Shown here piece after piece: positions 24,587 through 37,082 of a stretch of DNA of 37,082 nucleotides; the first letter of the stretch is position 1, and the number at the start of each line of letters is the position of its first letter. The position numbers and the translations under genes were made by a program. Origin of the DNA: Lachnospiraceae bacterium. Its GTDB lineage: Bacteria; Bacillota; Clostridia; Lachnospirales; Lachnospiraceae. The notes under the pieces were generated by a model. That model was not told where the DNA came from and searched no databases. It saw nothing but the letters and a program-made list of their open reading frames with translations. The stretch is taken from NCBI GenBank assembly GCA_024682555.1, contig JAIKZD010000067.1, positions 1-37,082 on the forward strand, read 5' to 3'.

Positions 24587-25117
24587 ATGGCTAAGGTTGA
24601 GTTGAAAAAACCTGTGATCGACGAGATTTCCGAGAATGTTAAGGATGCCCAGTCGGTGGTAGTGGTGGATTATCGTGGCCTTACGGTTGCCGAGGATACT
24701 GATCTCAGAAGACAGCTTCGTACAGCCGGTATCACATACAAGGTTTACAAGAACACCATGATGAACTTTGCCTTCAAGGGAACGGACTTTGAGAGTCTTG
24801 CTCCTCATCTTGAGGGACCCAGCGCAATAGCAATATCCAGGGATGATGCTACAGCACCCGCAAGAGTACTGGCAAAGTTTGCAAAGACAGCCCCCAAGCT
24901 TGAGATCAAGGGCGGTGTAGTAGAGGGCGTTTACTATGATGCCAAGGGAATGGAATCGATCGCAAAGATCCCTTCAAGGGAAGAACTGTTATCAAAGCTG
25001 CTTGGTTCTATCCAGTCACCTATCACAAACTTTGCAAGAGTTATGAAACAGCTTGCTGAAAAAGGCGGTGCAGGTGCAGCGGCAGAGGCAAAGGCTGAAG
25101 AAGCTCCCGCAGAATAA
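24587..25117 (+). CDS. rplJ: Ribosomal protein L10
   Basis: 176 residues. Starts MAKVELKKPVIDEI, with VVVDYRGLTVAEDTDLRRQLR and YKVYKNTMMNFAF, the L10 N-terminal RNA-binding domain; the C-terminal helix that carries L12 dimers ends in an Ala/Glu-rich tail. AGGAGG site upstream. Co-transcribed with rplL. Confidence 0.98.
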   Translation: MAKVELKKPVIDEISENVKDAQSVVVVDYRGLTVAEDTDLRRQLRTAGITYKVYKNTMMNFAFKGTDFESLAPHLEGPSAIAISRDDATAPARVLAKFAKTAPKLEIKGGVVEGVYYDAKGMESIAKIPSREELLSKLLGSIQSPITNFARVMKQLAEKGGAGAAAEAKAEEAPAE

Positions 25118-25190
25118 ATCCGTGCTGAAGCGGACACATCATGAAATGCGAAGAGCAGTTTGAATCAATATTAATTCGGAGGAAATAAAA

Positions 25191-25568
25191 ATGGCAAAAT
25201 TATCAACAGCAGAAATCATTGATGCTATCAAAGAGTTAACCGTTTTAGAGTTAAATGACCTTGTAAAGGCATGTGAGGAAGAGTTCGGCGTATCTGCAGC
25301 AGCAGGTGTTGTTGTAGCGGCAGCAGGCGGAGATGCAGGTCCCGCAGCAGAAGAGAAGAGCGAATTTGATGTAGAGCTTTCGGAAGTAGGCGCTGAGAAG
25401 GTTAAGGTTATCAAGGTTGTTCGTGAGATCACCGGTCTCGGACTTAAGGAAGCCAAGGAACTCGTTGACGGCGCTCCCAAGGTTGTTAAGGAAGCTGCAG
25501 CCAAGGAAGAGGCTGAGGATATCAAGAAGAAACTCGAAGAAGTTGGAGCTAAGGTTACTCTGAAGTAA
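25191..25568 (+). CDS. rplL: Ribosomal protein L7/L12
   Basis: 125 residues. N-terminal dimer domain ([20 protein letters not shown]), an Ala-rich hinge (~35-55) and the C-terminal domain with [20 protein letters not shown] and [11 protein letters not shown]. Acidic stalk protein that recruits translation GTPases. Good GGAGG site. Confidence 0.98.
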   Translation: MAKLSTAEIIDAIKELTVLELNDLVKACEEEFGVSAAAGVVVAAAGGDAGPAAEEKSEFDVELSEVGAEKVKVIKVVREITGLGLKEAKELVDGAPKVVKEAAAKEEAEDIKKKLEEVGAKVTLK

Positions 25569-25592
25569 TCCGCAAAAAAAACAAAATATTTG

Positions 25593-25622
25593 TTGACAAC
25601 TAAGAAGAGCTTGTGTTATTAT
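25593..25622 (+). promoter_or_regulatory. Promoter of rpoB-rpoC
   Basis: Perfect TTGACA (25593-25598), 18 bases, TATTAT (25617-25622), again with TTGTGT just before the -10. The short gap after rplL has no strong terminator; an AAGAGC/GCTCTT pair with T-run (25605-25658) is weak. rpoBC may be read both from here and from rplJ. Confidence 0.78.
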
Positions 25623-25703
25623 GTACGATGCGTTATTTTGGAAACATGGGCTCTTTTTATTGTTTTCGAAATACAAAAAAATAAAAAACGGGGTGAAACG
25701 TCG

Positions 25704-28700
25704 ATGGAAAAAAACAGGATACGTCCGACTTCCGCAGGCAGGAATCTGCGAATGAGTTACTCCAGGCAGAAAGAAGTTCTTTCAATGCCCAACCTCATTG
25801 AGGTACAGAAGGATTCCTACAAGTGGTTTTTGGATGAAGGTCTTAGAGAGGTATTTGACGACATCTCTCCCATCACAGATTACAACGGACACTTAAGCCT
25901 TGAGTTCGTTGACTTTAAGCTGTGTGAGGAAGACGTTAAGTATTCGATCGAAGAGTGCAAGGAAAGAGACGCTACTTATGCCGCTCCTCTGAAGGTTAAT
26001 GTAAGACTTTACAATAAGGAAAGCGGCGAGATAATCAGCCATGACATTTTCATGGGTGATCTTCCTCTTATGACGGCCACAGGAACCTTTGTAATTAACG
26101 GAGCCGAGAGAGTCATCGTCAGCCAGTTAGTCAGGTCGCCCGGCATATACTATGCCATAAGCCACGACAAATTCGGTAAGAGATTATTTTCATCGACAGT
26201 AATTCCCAACAGGGGAGCATGGTTGGAATACGAAACGGATTCCAATGATGTTTTCTTTGTGCGCGTGGACAGGACCAGAAAGGTTCCCGTTACGGTGCTC
26301 ATCAGATCCCTTGGAATAGGTACCAACAGTGAGATACTGGAGCTTTTCGGTGATGAGCCGAAGATCACGGCCTCTTTTGCCAAGGATCCTTCAACAAACT
26401 ATCAGGACGGACTTTTGGAGCTCTACAGAAAGATCCGCCCGGGTGAGCCTCTTACCGTAGAAAGCGCGGAGAGCCTTATCCATGCCATGTTCTTCGATCC
26501 CAGAAGATACGACCTTGCAAAGGTCGGAAGACATAAATTCAATAAAAAGCTTTCCTTCAGGAAGAGGATAACGGGATGCATCCTTGCCGAGGATGTGGCA
26601 GATACCCAGACCGGTGAGATCCTTGCACACAAGGGTGACAAGGTCGATGCCGAAATGGCTGACAATATCCAGAATGCGGCTGTTGCAAGTGTCCTGATCC
26701 AGACAGAGGAAAGAAATGTCAGGGTATTGTCCAACATGATGGTGGATATCCGCAGCTATATAGAATGCAATCCCAAGGAATTCGGGATCGGCGAGCTTGT
26801 TTATTATCCCAAGCTTCGTGAGATCATAGACGAGTTCGGTTCGGATCCGGAGGCTCTTTCGGATGCCATCATGGTAAGCGTTCATGAGCTTATTCCCAAG
26901 CATATCACAAAGGAGGATATTTTAGCCTCCATTAACTATAATATACATCTTGAGTACGGAATCGGAAACGATGATGATATCGATCATCTCGGAAACAGAC
27001 GTATCAGAGCCGTAGGAGAGCTTTTACAGAACCAGTATCGTATCGGTCTGTCAAGACTCGAAAGAGTGGTAAGGGAGCGTATGACTACCCAGGACCTTGA
27101 AGGGATCTCTCCCCAGGCCCTTATCAATATCAAACCCGTAACCGCTGCTGTCAAAGAATTCTTCGGATCATCACAGCTGTCGCAGTTCATGGACCAGAAC
27201 AATCCTCTCGGCGAGCTTACGCATAAGAGACGTCTTTCCGCCCTGGGACCCGGAGGTCTGTCAAGAGACCGTGCCGGATTTGAGGTCCGTGACGTACATT
27301 ATTCGCATTACGGCAGGATGTGCCCCATTGAGACCCCCGAAGGTCCCAACTTCGGTCTTATCAATTCACTTGCTACCTATGCAAGGATCAATGAGTACGG
27401 TTTTGTTGAGGCGCCCTACAGAAGAATAGATCATTCGGATCCGGAAAATCCCGTGGTTACGGATGAGGTTGTTTACATGACAGCCGATGAAGAGGATAAC
27501 TACCACGTTGCACAGGCTAACGAGCCTCTTGATGAAGACGGACATTTCTTGAAGAACATGGTAGCCGGTCGTTACAAGGATGAGACACAGGAATATCCCA
27601 AGTCCATGTATGAATTCATGGATGTGTCGCCCAAGATGGTGTTCTCCGTTGCTACGGCCCTCATTCCCTTCCTTGAGAATGATGATGCAAACCGTGCTCT
27701 TATGGGATCCAACATGCAGCGTCAGGCAGTGCCTCTTATGATGACCGAGGCTCCGGTTGTAGGAACGGGTATGGAACCCAAGGCAGCCGTTGACTCCGGT
27801 GTCTGCGTGGTTGCAAAGAAATCCGGTAAGGTGGAGTATGCCGTATCCGATGAGATAATGATGAAGAATGATGACGGTACCAAGGACGTATATCATCTTA
27901 CCAAGTTCATGAGATCCAACCAGAGCAACTGCTATAACCAGAGGCCCATAGTGGCAAAGGGTGAGCATGTTGAAGAAGGACAGGTCATTGCCGACGGTCC
28001 TTCCACCTCTAACGGTGAGCTTGCTCTCGGAAAGAACCCGCTTATCGCGTTCATGACCTGGGAAGGCTACAACTATGAGGACGCCGTTCTCTTAAGTGAA
28101 AGACTTGTACAGGATGATGTTTATACTTCGATCCACCTTGAGGAGCATGAATCCGAGGCCAGAGATACCAAGCTCGGTGCCGAGGAGATCACAAGAGATG
28201 TTCCCGGTGTCGGCGAGGATGCCTTAAAGGATCTTGATGACAGAGGTATCATAAGGATCGGTGCCGAGGTCCGTGCGGGAGATATCCTTGTGGGAAAGGT
28301 AACACCCAAGGGTGAGACCGAACTTACAGCGGAGGAAAGGCTTCTTCGTGCGATATTCGGTGAAAAGGCAAGAGAAGTGAGAGATACTTCACTCAAGGTT
28401 CCTCACGGTGAATACGGTATCGTTGTTGATGCCAAGATCTTTTCAAGGGATCAGGGGGACGAGCTTCCTCCCGGAGTAAACCAGTCGGTAAGGATCTATA
28501 TAGCCCAGAAGAGAAAGATCTCCGTGGGTGATAAGATGGCCGGACGTCACGGTAACAAGGGTGTTGTATCAAGAGTGCTTCCCGTTGAGGATATGCCTTA
28601 TCTTCCCAACGGACGTCCCGTTGATATAGTACTTAATCCCCTTGGCGTGCCTTCACGTATGAATATCGGGCAGGTACTTGAGATCCATCTGTCACTAGCC

Positions 28701-29615
28701 GCAAAGGCACTCGGGTTTAATGTTTCGACCCCGGTATTTGACGGCGCGGACGAGGAAGATATCGTAGGCACCTTAAAGCTTGCCAATGATTACGTTAATC
28801 TTCCCTTTGATGATGCGGAGGCAAAAGAGCAGGCGGAATCAAAGGGCGAAAAATACAACAAAAAAACACCTACCTTTGCAGGCCTTCATGAGAAGGAGCT
28901 GCTGCCCGAGGTATTTGCTTATCTGTCGGAGAACAGGGATCACAGAGAGGTATGGAAGGGCGTTCCCATTAACGAGGACGGAAAGGTAAGGCTTCGTGAC
29001 GGACGTACGGGAGAATTCTTTGATAATCCCGTAACCATCGGACACATGCACTACCTCAAGCTCCATCACCTGGTTGATGATAAGATCCATGCACGTTCCA
29101 CAGGACCGTATTCACTTGTTACGCAGCAGCCTCTCGGCGGTAAGGCACAGTTCGGAGGACAGCGTTTCGGTGAGATGGAAGTATGGGCTCTTGAAGCTTA
29201 CGGCGCATCCTACACACTGCAGGAGATACTGACGGTTAAGTCCGATGATGTCATCGGCCGTGTAAAGACCTATGAAGCGATCATAAAGGGCGAGAATGTT
29301 CCGGAATCCGGAATCCCCGAATCCTTCAAGGTTCTCTTAAAAGAGCTTCAGTCACTGGGTCTTGATGTCAGGGTACTCAGGGATGACATGAGCGAGGTTG
29401 AGATAGGTGAGACGGTTGATTACGGAAACACCGATTTCAAGTCGATCTTAGATGAGGATTCCAGAAGGTACAGAGACGAACAGTCCTTTGCAGAAAACGG
29501 TTATACCGAACAGGAGTTCAACTCGGACGGTGAGTTGAGCAATATTGAAGAGGATTATCCGGATGATCAGTCCGAATACGAGTTCAGCGGAGAAGATGCG
29601 GACGAAGACATGTGA
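25704..29615 (+). CDS. rpoB: RNA polymerase beta subunit
   Basis: 1303 residues, normal length for the group. Contains the rifampicin-region block [22 protein letters not shown] followed by [23 protein letters not shown] (cut by the usual spacing), [13 protein letters not shown], the [14 protein letters not shown] motif and the C-terminal [14 protein letters not shown]. The final ~60 residues are strongly acidic. I chose the ATG at 25704 (MEKNRIRP) with GGGGTGA upstream; the frame is open to 25590 but that part covers the promoter. Residues of the rifampicin pocket ([20 protein letters not shown]) look wild-type. Confidence 0.99.
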   Translation: MEKNRIRPTSAGRNLRMSYSRQKEVLSMPNLIEVQKDSYKWFLDEGLREVFDDISPITDYNGHLSLEFVDFKLCEEDVKYSIEECKERDATYAAPLKVNVRLYNKESGEIISHDIFMGDLPLMTATGTFVINGAERVIVSQLVRSPGIYYAISHDKFGKRLFSSTVIPNRGAWLEYETDSNDVFFVRVDRTRKVPVTVLIRSLGIGTNSEILELFGDEPKITASFAKDPSTNYQDGLLELYRKIRPGEPLTVESAESLIHAMFFDPRRYDLAKVGRHKFNKKLSFRKRITGCILAEDVADTQTGEILAHKGDKVDAEMADNIQNAAVASVLIQTEERNVRVLSNMMVDIRSYIECNPKEFGIGELVYYPKLREIIDEFGSDPEALSDAIMVSVHELIPKHITKEDILASINYNIHLEYGIGNDDDIDHLGNRRIRAVGELLQNQYRIGLSRLERVVRERMTTQDLEGISPQALINIKPVTAAVKEFFGSSQLSQFMDQNNPLGELTHKRRLSALGPGGLSRDRAGFEVRDVHYSHYGRMCPIETPEGPNFGLINSLATYARINEYGFVEAPYRRIDHSDPENPVVTDEVVYMTADEEDNYHVAQANEPLDEDGHFLKNMVAGRYKDETQEYPKSMYEFMDVSPKMVFSVATALIPFLENDDANRALMGSNMQRQAVPLMMTEAPVVGTGMEPKAAVDSGVCVVAKKSGKVEYAVSDEIMMKNDDGTKDVYHLTKFMRSNQSNCYNQRPIVAKGEHVEEGQVIADGPSTSNGELALGKNPLIAFMTWEGYNYEDAVLLSERLVQDDVYTSIHLEEHESEARDTKLGAEEITRDVPGVGEDALKDLDDRGIIRIGAEVRAGDILVGKVTPKGETELTAEERLLRAIFGEKAREVRDTSLKVPHGEYGIVVDAKIFSRDQGDELPPGVNQSVRIYIAQKRKISVGDKMAGRHGNKGVVSRVLPVEDMPYLPNGRPVDIVLNPLGVPSRMNIGQVLEIHLSLAAKALGFNVSTPVFDGADEEDIVGTLKLANDYVNLPFDDAEAKEQAESKGEKYNKKTPTFAGLHEKELLPEVFAYLSENRDHREVWKGVPINEDGKVRLRDGRTGEFFDNPVTIGHMHYLKLHHLVDDKIHARSTGPYSLVTQQPLGGKAQFGGQRFGEMEVWALEAYGASYTLQEILTVKSDDVIGRVKTYEAIIKGENVPESGIPESFKVLLKELQSLGLDVRVLRDDMSEVEIGETVDYGNTDFKSILDEDSRRYRDEQSFAENGYTEQEFNSDGELSNIEEDYPDDQSEYEFSGEDADEDM

Positions 29616-29689
29616 TCTCTGTCTGAATTTACCGGATACTGATCAGGAGTATGCAAAATAACATGATTTTTGGGAAGGAGTACCAAAAA

Positions 29690-33631
<3,942 letters not shown>

Positions 33632-33654
33632 AAAGACTGTATTAAACAAATAAG

Positions 33655-33702
33655 CAATAAAAAAGCTGCCGCACCATGATATGCAGGTGCGGCAGCTTTT
33701 TT
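33655..33702. terminator. Bidirectional terminator between rpoC and pilT
   Basis: A perfect 15-bp stem (33661-33675 with 33686-33700; core GCTGCCGCACC) and a 10-base loop, with A-run on the left and T-run on the right, so it serves both converging genes. Confidence 0.92.
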
Positions 33703-33709
33703 CGAAGAG

Positions 33710-34915
33710 TCAGCGTCTTCCGAAGAAGCCTCTCTTTTCGCCGGATCCGGAGTTATTGTCCGATGCCGTTGCGGTCTGCGAACCCGCCGAAGGCTGGGCT
33801 GCCTGTGCAGTTGATGCGCCTCCCTGAGGACCGAGAGCCCCGGTCTTTGATGCATAATAGAGCTTGTTTGAAAGATTCTCCGGATTAGTGGTAAAGGAAT
33901 AAGCCGTCTTTTCGGAGATCCTGCCTGCTTTTATGAGATTCAGGAGGCTTGTGTTCATGGATACCATACCCTCGGAAGAGGAAGTGTCGATAATGGAATC
34001 TATGCTCTGGACCTTCTGATCCCTGATGTTTGTACGGATGGCGGGATTCAGGGTCATTATCTCAAATGCGGGTACGATGCCGCCGTCTATGGTGGGTATC
34101 AGCTGCTGTGATACAACGGCCTGAAGGACCATGGAGAGCTGGATGTATATCTGATGCTGCTGGTTGGGCGGAAATGCATCGATTATTCGCTCTATGGTAT
34201 TGGCTGCACCGATGGTATGCAGTGTCGACAGCACCAGATGACCTGTTTCCGCTGCGGTCATGGCAACGCTTATAGTCTCCGAATCACGCATCTCACCAAG
34301 GAGTATTACGTCCGGACTCTGTCTTAAGGATGCCCTCAGAGCGGTCAGGTAGCTGTCCGTATCGGAGGATACCTCACGCTGGGATACTATGCTCATCTTA
34401 TGCATGTGCAGATACTCAAGCGGATCCTCAAGAGTTATTATATGGGCCTGTCTCGTATTGTTGATATGATCGATCATGCAGGCAAGGGTAGTGGATTTTC
34501 CCGATCCGGCAGGTCCCGTAACAAGGACGAGCCCCTTCTTTTTATCGGAGAGTTCCACAACACCGTTTGGAATATCCAGTTCATCGGGTTTGGGAATATG
34601 GAAGGTGATGACCCTTATTACCGCAGAGAGGGATCCACGCTGCTTATAGGCCGAAACCCTGTATCTTGCCACGCCCTTTAAGGCAAAGGAAAAATCGTCG
34701 TCTCCGGTTTCCGTGAGCTTTTCCATGGTACGTCCGCCGGCAAGCTCGTATATTGCCGTGATATACTCGGCGCACTGTGCGGGCATGAGCTTGGTCTCGT
34801 CATCCTGTTCCATCCTTCCGTTTGCCCGGTAAGTGAGGGGACGTCCCGCAACTATGAAGATGTCGGAAGCCTTTCCTTCAAGTGTAACTCTCGATAAGAT
34901 ATCTGTTATTGACAT
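33710..34915 (-). CDS. pilT: Type IV pilus retraction ATPase PilT
   Basis: 401 residues. Walker A GPAGSGKST (~133-141), Asp box around ITLEDPLEY, Walker B region SPDVILLGEMRD (~199-210) and His box GHLVLSTLHT (~224-233), all intact. PilT is a hexameric ATPase that depolymerises pili for twitching or DNA uptake. Family length is about 345-370; this has a ~45-residue Gly/Ser/Gln/Ala tail ending GEKRGFFGRR. AGGAGA six bases before the ATG. Last gene of the minus-strand pilus run, separated by 57 bases from the gene before it. Confidence 0.95.
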   Translation of the reverse strand: MSITDILSRVTLEGKASDIFIVAGRPLTYRANGRMEQDDETKLMPAQCAEYITAIYELAGGRTMEKLTETGDDDFSFALKGVARYRVSAYKQRGSLSAVIRVITFHIPKPDELDIPNGVVELSDKKKGLVLVTGPAGSGKSTTLACMIDHINNTRQAHIITLEDPLEYLHMHKMSIVSQREVSSDTDSYLTALRASLRQSPDVILLGEMRDSETISVAMTAAETGHLVLSTLHTIGAANTIERIIDAFPPNQQHQIYIQLSMVLQAVVSQQLIPTIDGGIVPAFEIMTLNPAIRTNIRDQKVQSIDSIIDTSSSEGMVSMNTSLLNLIKAGRISEKTAYSFTTNPENLSNKLYYASKTGALGPQGGASTAQAAQPSAGSQTATASDNNSGSGEKRGFFGRR

Positions 34916-34972
34916 TTGGGTTCTCCTATCTGTGTGTATAAAGTGATCTTTCCGATGTCCGGATGTTTTATT

Positions 34973-35473
34973 TCAGTCGAAAGTCATAAGCCTGTTTGCG
35001 TTATCGTCATCCGAGGTGTCATGCCAGCCGGGATTTGCTTCAACCTTGTAGGTGTTTATGTTGAATACCGACCGGTTACCTTCTTTGGGATAGTTGAGAT
35101 CGATAACAACATGCAGGTTCTGCCTCTCATTGACGGAGAGCATGAAGCCTATCTGTTTTTCATCATCCTCTTCATGGTAGTCATAAAAATGGTCGGCACC
35201 GTATTTGCCGGATACTGTTTTGTAAAAGTCTGCCTCGTCTTTACTGTCTGCCGCCATCTGCTTTAATTCCTTTTCCAGGGATGAGAGGTGTTCATCCGCT
35301 TCGGCGCAGGTGTTATAGTATTCCTTCGTCTTGGCGGCGGCCTGTTTGCTCAGCAGATTATCCGTACTGGCGCTTAAAAACGCCAGTGCCGAAAAGGTCA
35401 CCAGACACAGTATAACGAAAGCAGAGAGCACGGATGAAGTACCGATGTTCATCCCGCCTGTCACCTTTTTCAT
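34973..35473 (-). CDS. Single-pass membrane protein of the pilus operon, unknown
   Basis: 166 residues. One N-terminal helix (~9-33: SSVLSAFVILCLVTFSALAFLSA), then a coiled, charged stretch (~38-75) and a mixed C-terminal domain (QIGFMLSVNERQNLHVVIDLNYP). The layout, short positive N terminus plus helix plus ectodomain, resembles minor pilins or pilus-assembly accessory proteins, but the GxxxxE prepilin motif is missing. ATG 35473 (MKKVTGG) has AGGAG eight bases upstream; a TTG two codons earlier is less likely. It starts 14 bases after the preceding gene. Confidence 0.7.
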   Translation of the reverse strand: MKKVTGGMNIGTSSVLSAFVILCLVTFSALAFLSASTDNLLSKQAAAKTKEYYNTCAEADEHLSSLEKELKQMAADSKDEADFYKTVSGKYGADHFYDYHEEDDEKQIGFMLSVNERQNLHVVIDLNYPKEGNRSVFNINTYKVEANPGWHDTSDDDNANRLMTFD

Positions 35474-35487
35474 TTGCAAATCTCCTG

Positions 35488-35934
35488 TCAGTTATCCGCA
35501 ATATATTTGGTTGCGGAAAGTGTATAGATCTCCCTGAATTCCTTCAGATCGGAAATGACCACATCCATTTTTTCAATGGAAGATCCCGGCCTGTTATCAA
35601 GCGAAACATCGCAGACATAAACGGCGCTCTGATCCATGGGTCCCACGGATTTGAAATTTTTGTCAAAATACAGCTGAAAATAGCTGTCATCCTCACCGAC
35701 CACCGCACCTCTGTAAACGGCCGTGATGCTGTAGATGGAACCTTCGGTTCCCCGCATGGCATCGCAGAGTCCCTGGGCGATGTTTACCGACGAGTTCAGT
35801 TCCTTAGTCCTGTCATCAAGGATCTTTGACGTGACGAAGCTCTGTACGCAGACCGCACAGGCAACGGAAAAGAACATTATGGTGATTATCAGCTCCATCA
35901 AAAACAGAGAGGTTCCGGATGTTCTTCTTTTCAT
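35488..35934 (-). CDS. Pilin-like protein with non-canonical N terminus
   Basis: 148 residues. The start MKRRTSGTSLFLMELIITIMFF looks like a type IV prepilin: basic leader, Gly, then a hydrophobic helix with a Glu. In standard prepilins the Glu is at +5 after the cleaved Gly; here it is at +7 if Gly7 is the site. The ectodomain (~35-148) has two Cys and no recognisable family. Good GGAGG site. Its position between a DUF4860-like gene and the single-pass protein, all in pilus order, supports a minor-pilin role. Confidence 0.65.
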   Translation of the reverse strand: MKRRTSGTSLFLMELIITIMFFSVACAVCVQSFVTSKILDDRTKELNSSVNIAQGLCDAMRGTEGSIYSITAVYRGAVVGEDDSYFQLYFDKNFKSVGPMDQSAVYVCDVSLDNRPGSSIEKMDVVISDLKEFREIYTLSATKYIADN

Positions 35935-35952
35935 TAAAAATATCCTCCGGGC

Positions 35953-36441
35953 TCAGAATGCCCCCGAATTAACAGCTGAGAAGAAAACGTATTCTTCATC
36001 AAAAGAATCGGTAATGTAAAATTTCAGTAAAGACGGACTTATCATATCCACATCAAAGCTGTGTACCTCAAGGATCTTCTGTCCGGTGGAATAGTATGGC
36101 TCATGTTCCTCGGCACTGGTTATTTCCTTGATATATCCGTCATTTTCATATAAATAGGTACAGTAGGTAACACCGTCATAGACCTCGTTCAGCTTGAGGA
36201 CCGGTTTATCCTCTTCATAGATCACCTCGATACCGCCGTCGTGATCGTGTTGGTGTATTTTTTCCGTGATATATGCCTGGGTGGTCCTTGCGCTGAAATT
36301 AACATCCGAGTCGGCTACGACCTTTTTATAGATCTTGGCGCCGAACAGCACGATGAACATTGAACAGAGCATGAACACCGCAAACAATGCAAGTATGAAT
36401 AAAAGGTCCACTATGGATCTGTCTCTTTTTCCGAAACTCAT
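35953..36441 (-). CDS. DUF4860-like membrane protein of the pilus operon
   Basis: 162 residues. A charged N terminus (MSFGKRDRSIVD), one membrane helix (~12-34) and an ectodomain with DGVTYCTYLYENDGYIKE and FDEEYVFFSAVNSGAF. From memory, DUF4860 proteins of this size and layout occur in Clostridia pilus clusters. The start overlaps the preceding stop as ATGA, so translation is coupled. Likely a minor pilin or platform partner; the activity is unknown. Confidence 0.65.
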   Translation of the reverse strand: MSFGKRDRSIVDLLFILALFAVFMLCSMFIVLFGAKIYKKVVADSDVNFSARTTQAYITEKIHQHDHDGGIEVIYEEDKPVLKLNEVYDGVTYCTYLYENDGYIKEITSAEEHEPYYSTGQKILEVHSFDVDMISPSLLKFYITDSFDEEYVFFSAVNSGAF

Positions 36442-36773
36442 TGGCTCTTCCTTTCCACGATCATTACCGTAGGCATGATATTCGAACCTATTGATTCATA
36501 GCTTATCAGATATTTTTCATGATCGTAGGTCAGTCCGTAATGATCCTCGATGTATTTTAAGGACGGCGGATATATCCCCTCGATGGCATAGCAGTGGACG
36601 ATATCCTTGTTGATCGCATTCTCGAGCATGGATCTTTCGTTGTTTACCGAGGTGTTGGAGATCATGTTTACTCCTGCCACAAACAATCCGATTATCAGTA
36701 AAAAAATGAGAATGGAAAGATTTGCGGAAGTAAATATTCTTTTGGCAAGATCCGGTTTGCTGAATCTGTTCAT
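36438..36773 (-). CDS. Small pilin-like membrane protein
   Basis: 111 residues. One helix (~19-40: LSILIFLLIIGLFVAGVNMIS) and a short ectodomain with YAIEGIYPPSLKYIEDHYGL, a pattern seen in small pseudopilins and minor pilins (Tyr-Pro followed by a helix). No prepilin peptidase site is evident. A GGAGG site precedes the ATG. It follows the platform protein by 100 bases without a clear terminator and overlaps the next gene by four bases. Confidence 0.6.
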   Translation of the reverse strand: MNRFSKPDLAKRIFTSANLSILIFLLIIGLFVAGVNMISNTSVNNERSMLENAINKDIVHCYAIEGIYPPSLKYIEDHYGLTYDHEKYLISYESIGSNIMPTVMIVERKSQ

Positions 36774-36873
36774 AAACCTTATCCTCCATGTTATTTCATA
36801 TAAAAGTCCCGTAAAACATGCCTTTTTTAGTGTATGGATCCCGTGAAATCATATCAGGCATTCAGGGAGGGCC

Positions 36874-37082
36874 TCAGCCTATGCTTGACATTATGCTCAT
36901 TAAGGGCATCATTACCGATAAAAGTATCAGACAGACAATGACCGAAAATACGATCACGAGAGTAGGCTCTATTATGGCAATGATATTGCTTATCTTGTCA
37001 TCTATCTCGATCTCGTAGTTCCTGGAGATTTTTTCAAGGGCTTTGTCTATAGCGCCTGATTTGCCTCCCACGGCGATCATTC
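36874..37082 (-). CDS. Type II secretion/type IV pilus platform protein (GspF/PilC), C-terminal end
   Basis: Only the last ~69 residues are in the window; the gene continues past the right edge, so the start is not seen. IAVGGKSGAIDKALEKISRNYEIEIDDKIS followed by a hydrophobic helix with IIEPTLVIVFSVIVCLILL is the standard end of GspF/PilC proteins, the inner-membrane platform that couples the ATPases to pilus assembly. It heads the visible part of the minus-strand pilus run. Confidence 0.88.
   Translation of the reverse strand, partial: MIAVGGKSGAIDKALEKISRNYEIEIDDKISNIIAIIEPTLVIVFSVIVCLILLSVMMPLMSIMSSIG

Noticed and set aside
25590-25703. 38-codon upstream extension of rpoB
   Set aside because: It lies over the promoter; the conserved protein start and ribosome site are at 25704.
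29651-29689. Upstream ATG of rpoC giving 13 extra residues
   Set aside because: Its AGGAG is only one base from the ATG and the extra residues do not look like the conserved RpoC start.

Overview
The window looks like a chromosomal segment of a motile, Gram-positive Clostridia member, most likely a Lachnospiraceae relative. I infer this from the gene order rpmG-secE-nusG-rplK-rplA...rplJ-rplL-rpoB-rpoC, the strong AGGAGG-type ribosome binding sites, the four-cysteine L33, the RNA leaders before rplK and rplJ, and the mix of flagellar, chemotaxis and type IV pilus genes. No tRNA, rRNA, CRISPR array or intact mobile element was seen.

Positions 1-16100 hold a surface-glycan locus. A DMT-family permease (+) converges on a two-gene minus-strand operon: a TarJ/GatD-like zinc dehydrogenase followed by a TarI/IspD-like cytidylyltransferase, which together probably make a CDP-polyol. 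Diverging from it is a plus-strand run: a short NeuB-type synthase, a NeuA-type CMP-sugar synthetase, an Rpe-type epimerase, a ~1300-residue fusion (GT2 + methyltransferase-like + FkbH-like + SGNH-like + DUF6492-like), a CgeB/DUF3880-type glycosyltransferase, a Fic protein, UDP-galactopyranose mutase, a polytopic membrane protein, a DPM-type GT2, and a secreted protein of unknown function with its own promoter and terminator. The set predicts at least three activated sugars (a CDP-polyol, a CMP-nonulosonate, UDP-Galf) plus enzymes to assemble and decorate a glycan.

Positions 16100-20000 hold a FliD-like protein and a Cache-type chemoreceptor, each with its own candidate promoter. Their position beside the glycan locus makes flagellar glycosylation one possible role for it, with capsule or teichoic-type polymer as alternatives.

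Positions 20000-33700 hold the transcription/translation core: rpmG, secE, nusG, an L1-type leader, rplK, rplA, then an inserted CapA-family lipoprotein gene with a structured untranslated stretch before it, then the L10 leader with attenuator, rplJ, rplL, rpoB and rpoC. Three promoters here (before rpmG, the rplJ leader and rpoB) share a TGTGT block directly before the -10 box. A strong bidirectional terminator closes rpoC.

Positions 33700-37082 (minus strand) are the downstream end of a type IV pilus operon: the end of a GspF/PilC platform protein (cut by the window edge), a small membrane protein, a DUF4860-like protein, a pilin-like protein with an unusual N terminus, another single-pass membrane protein and the PilT retraction ATPase.
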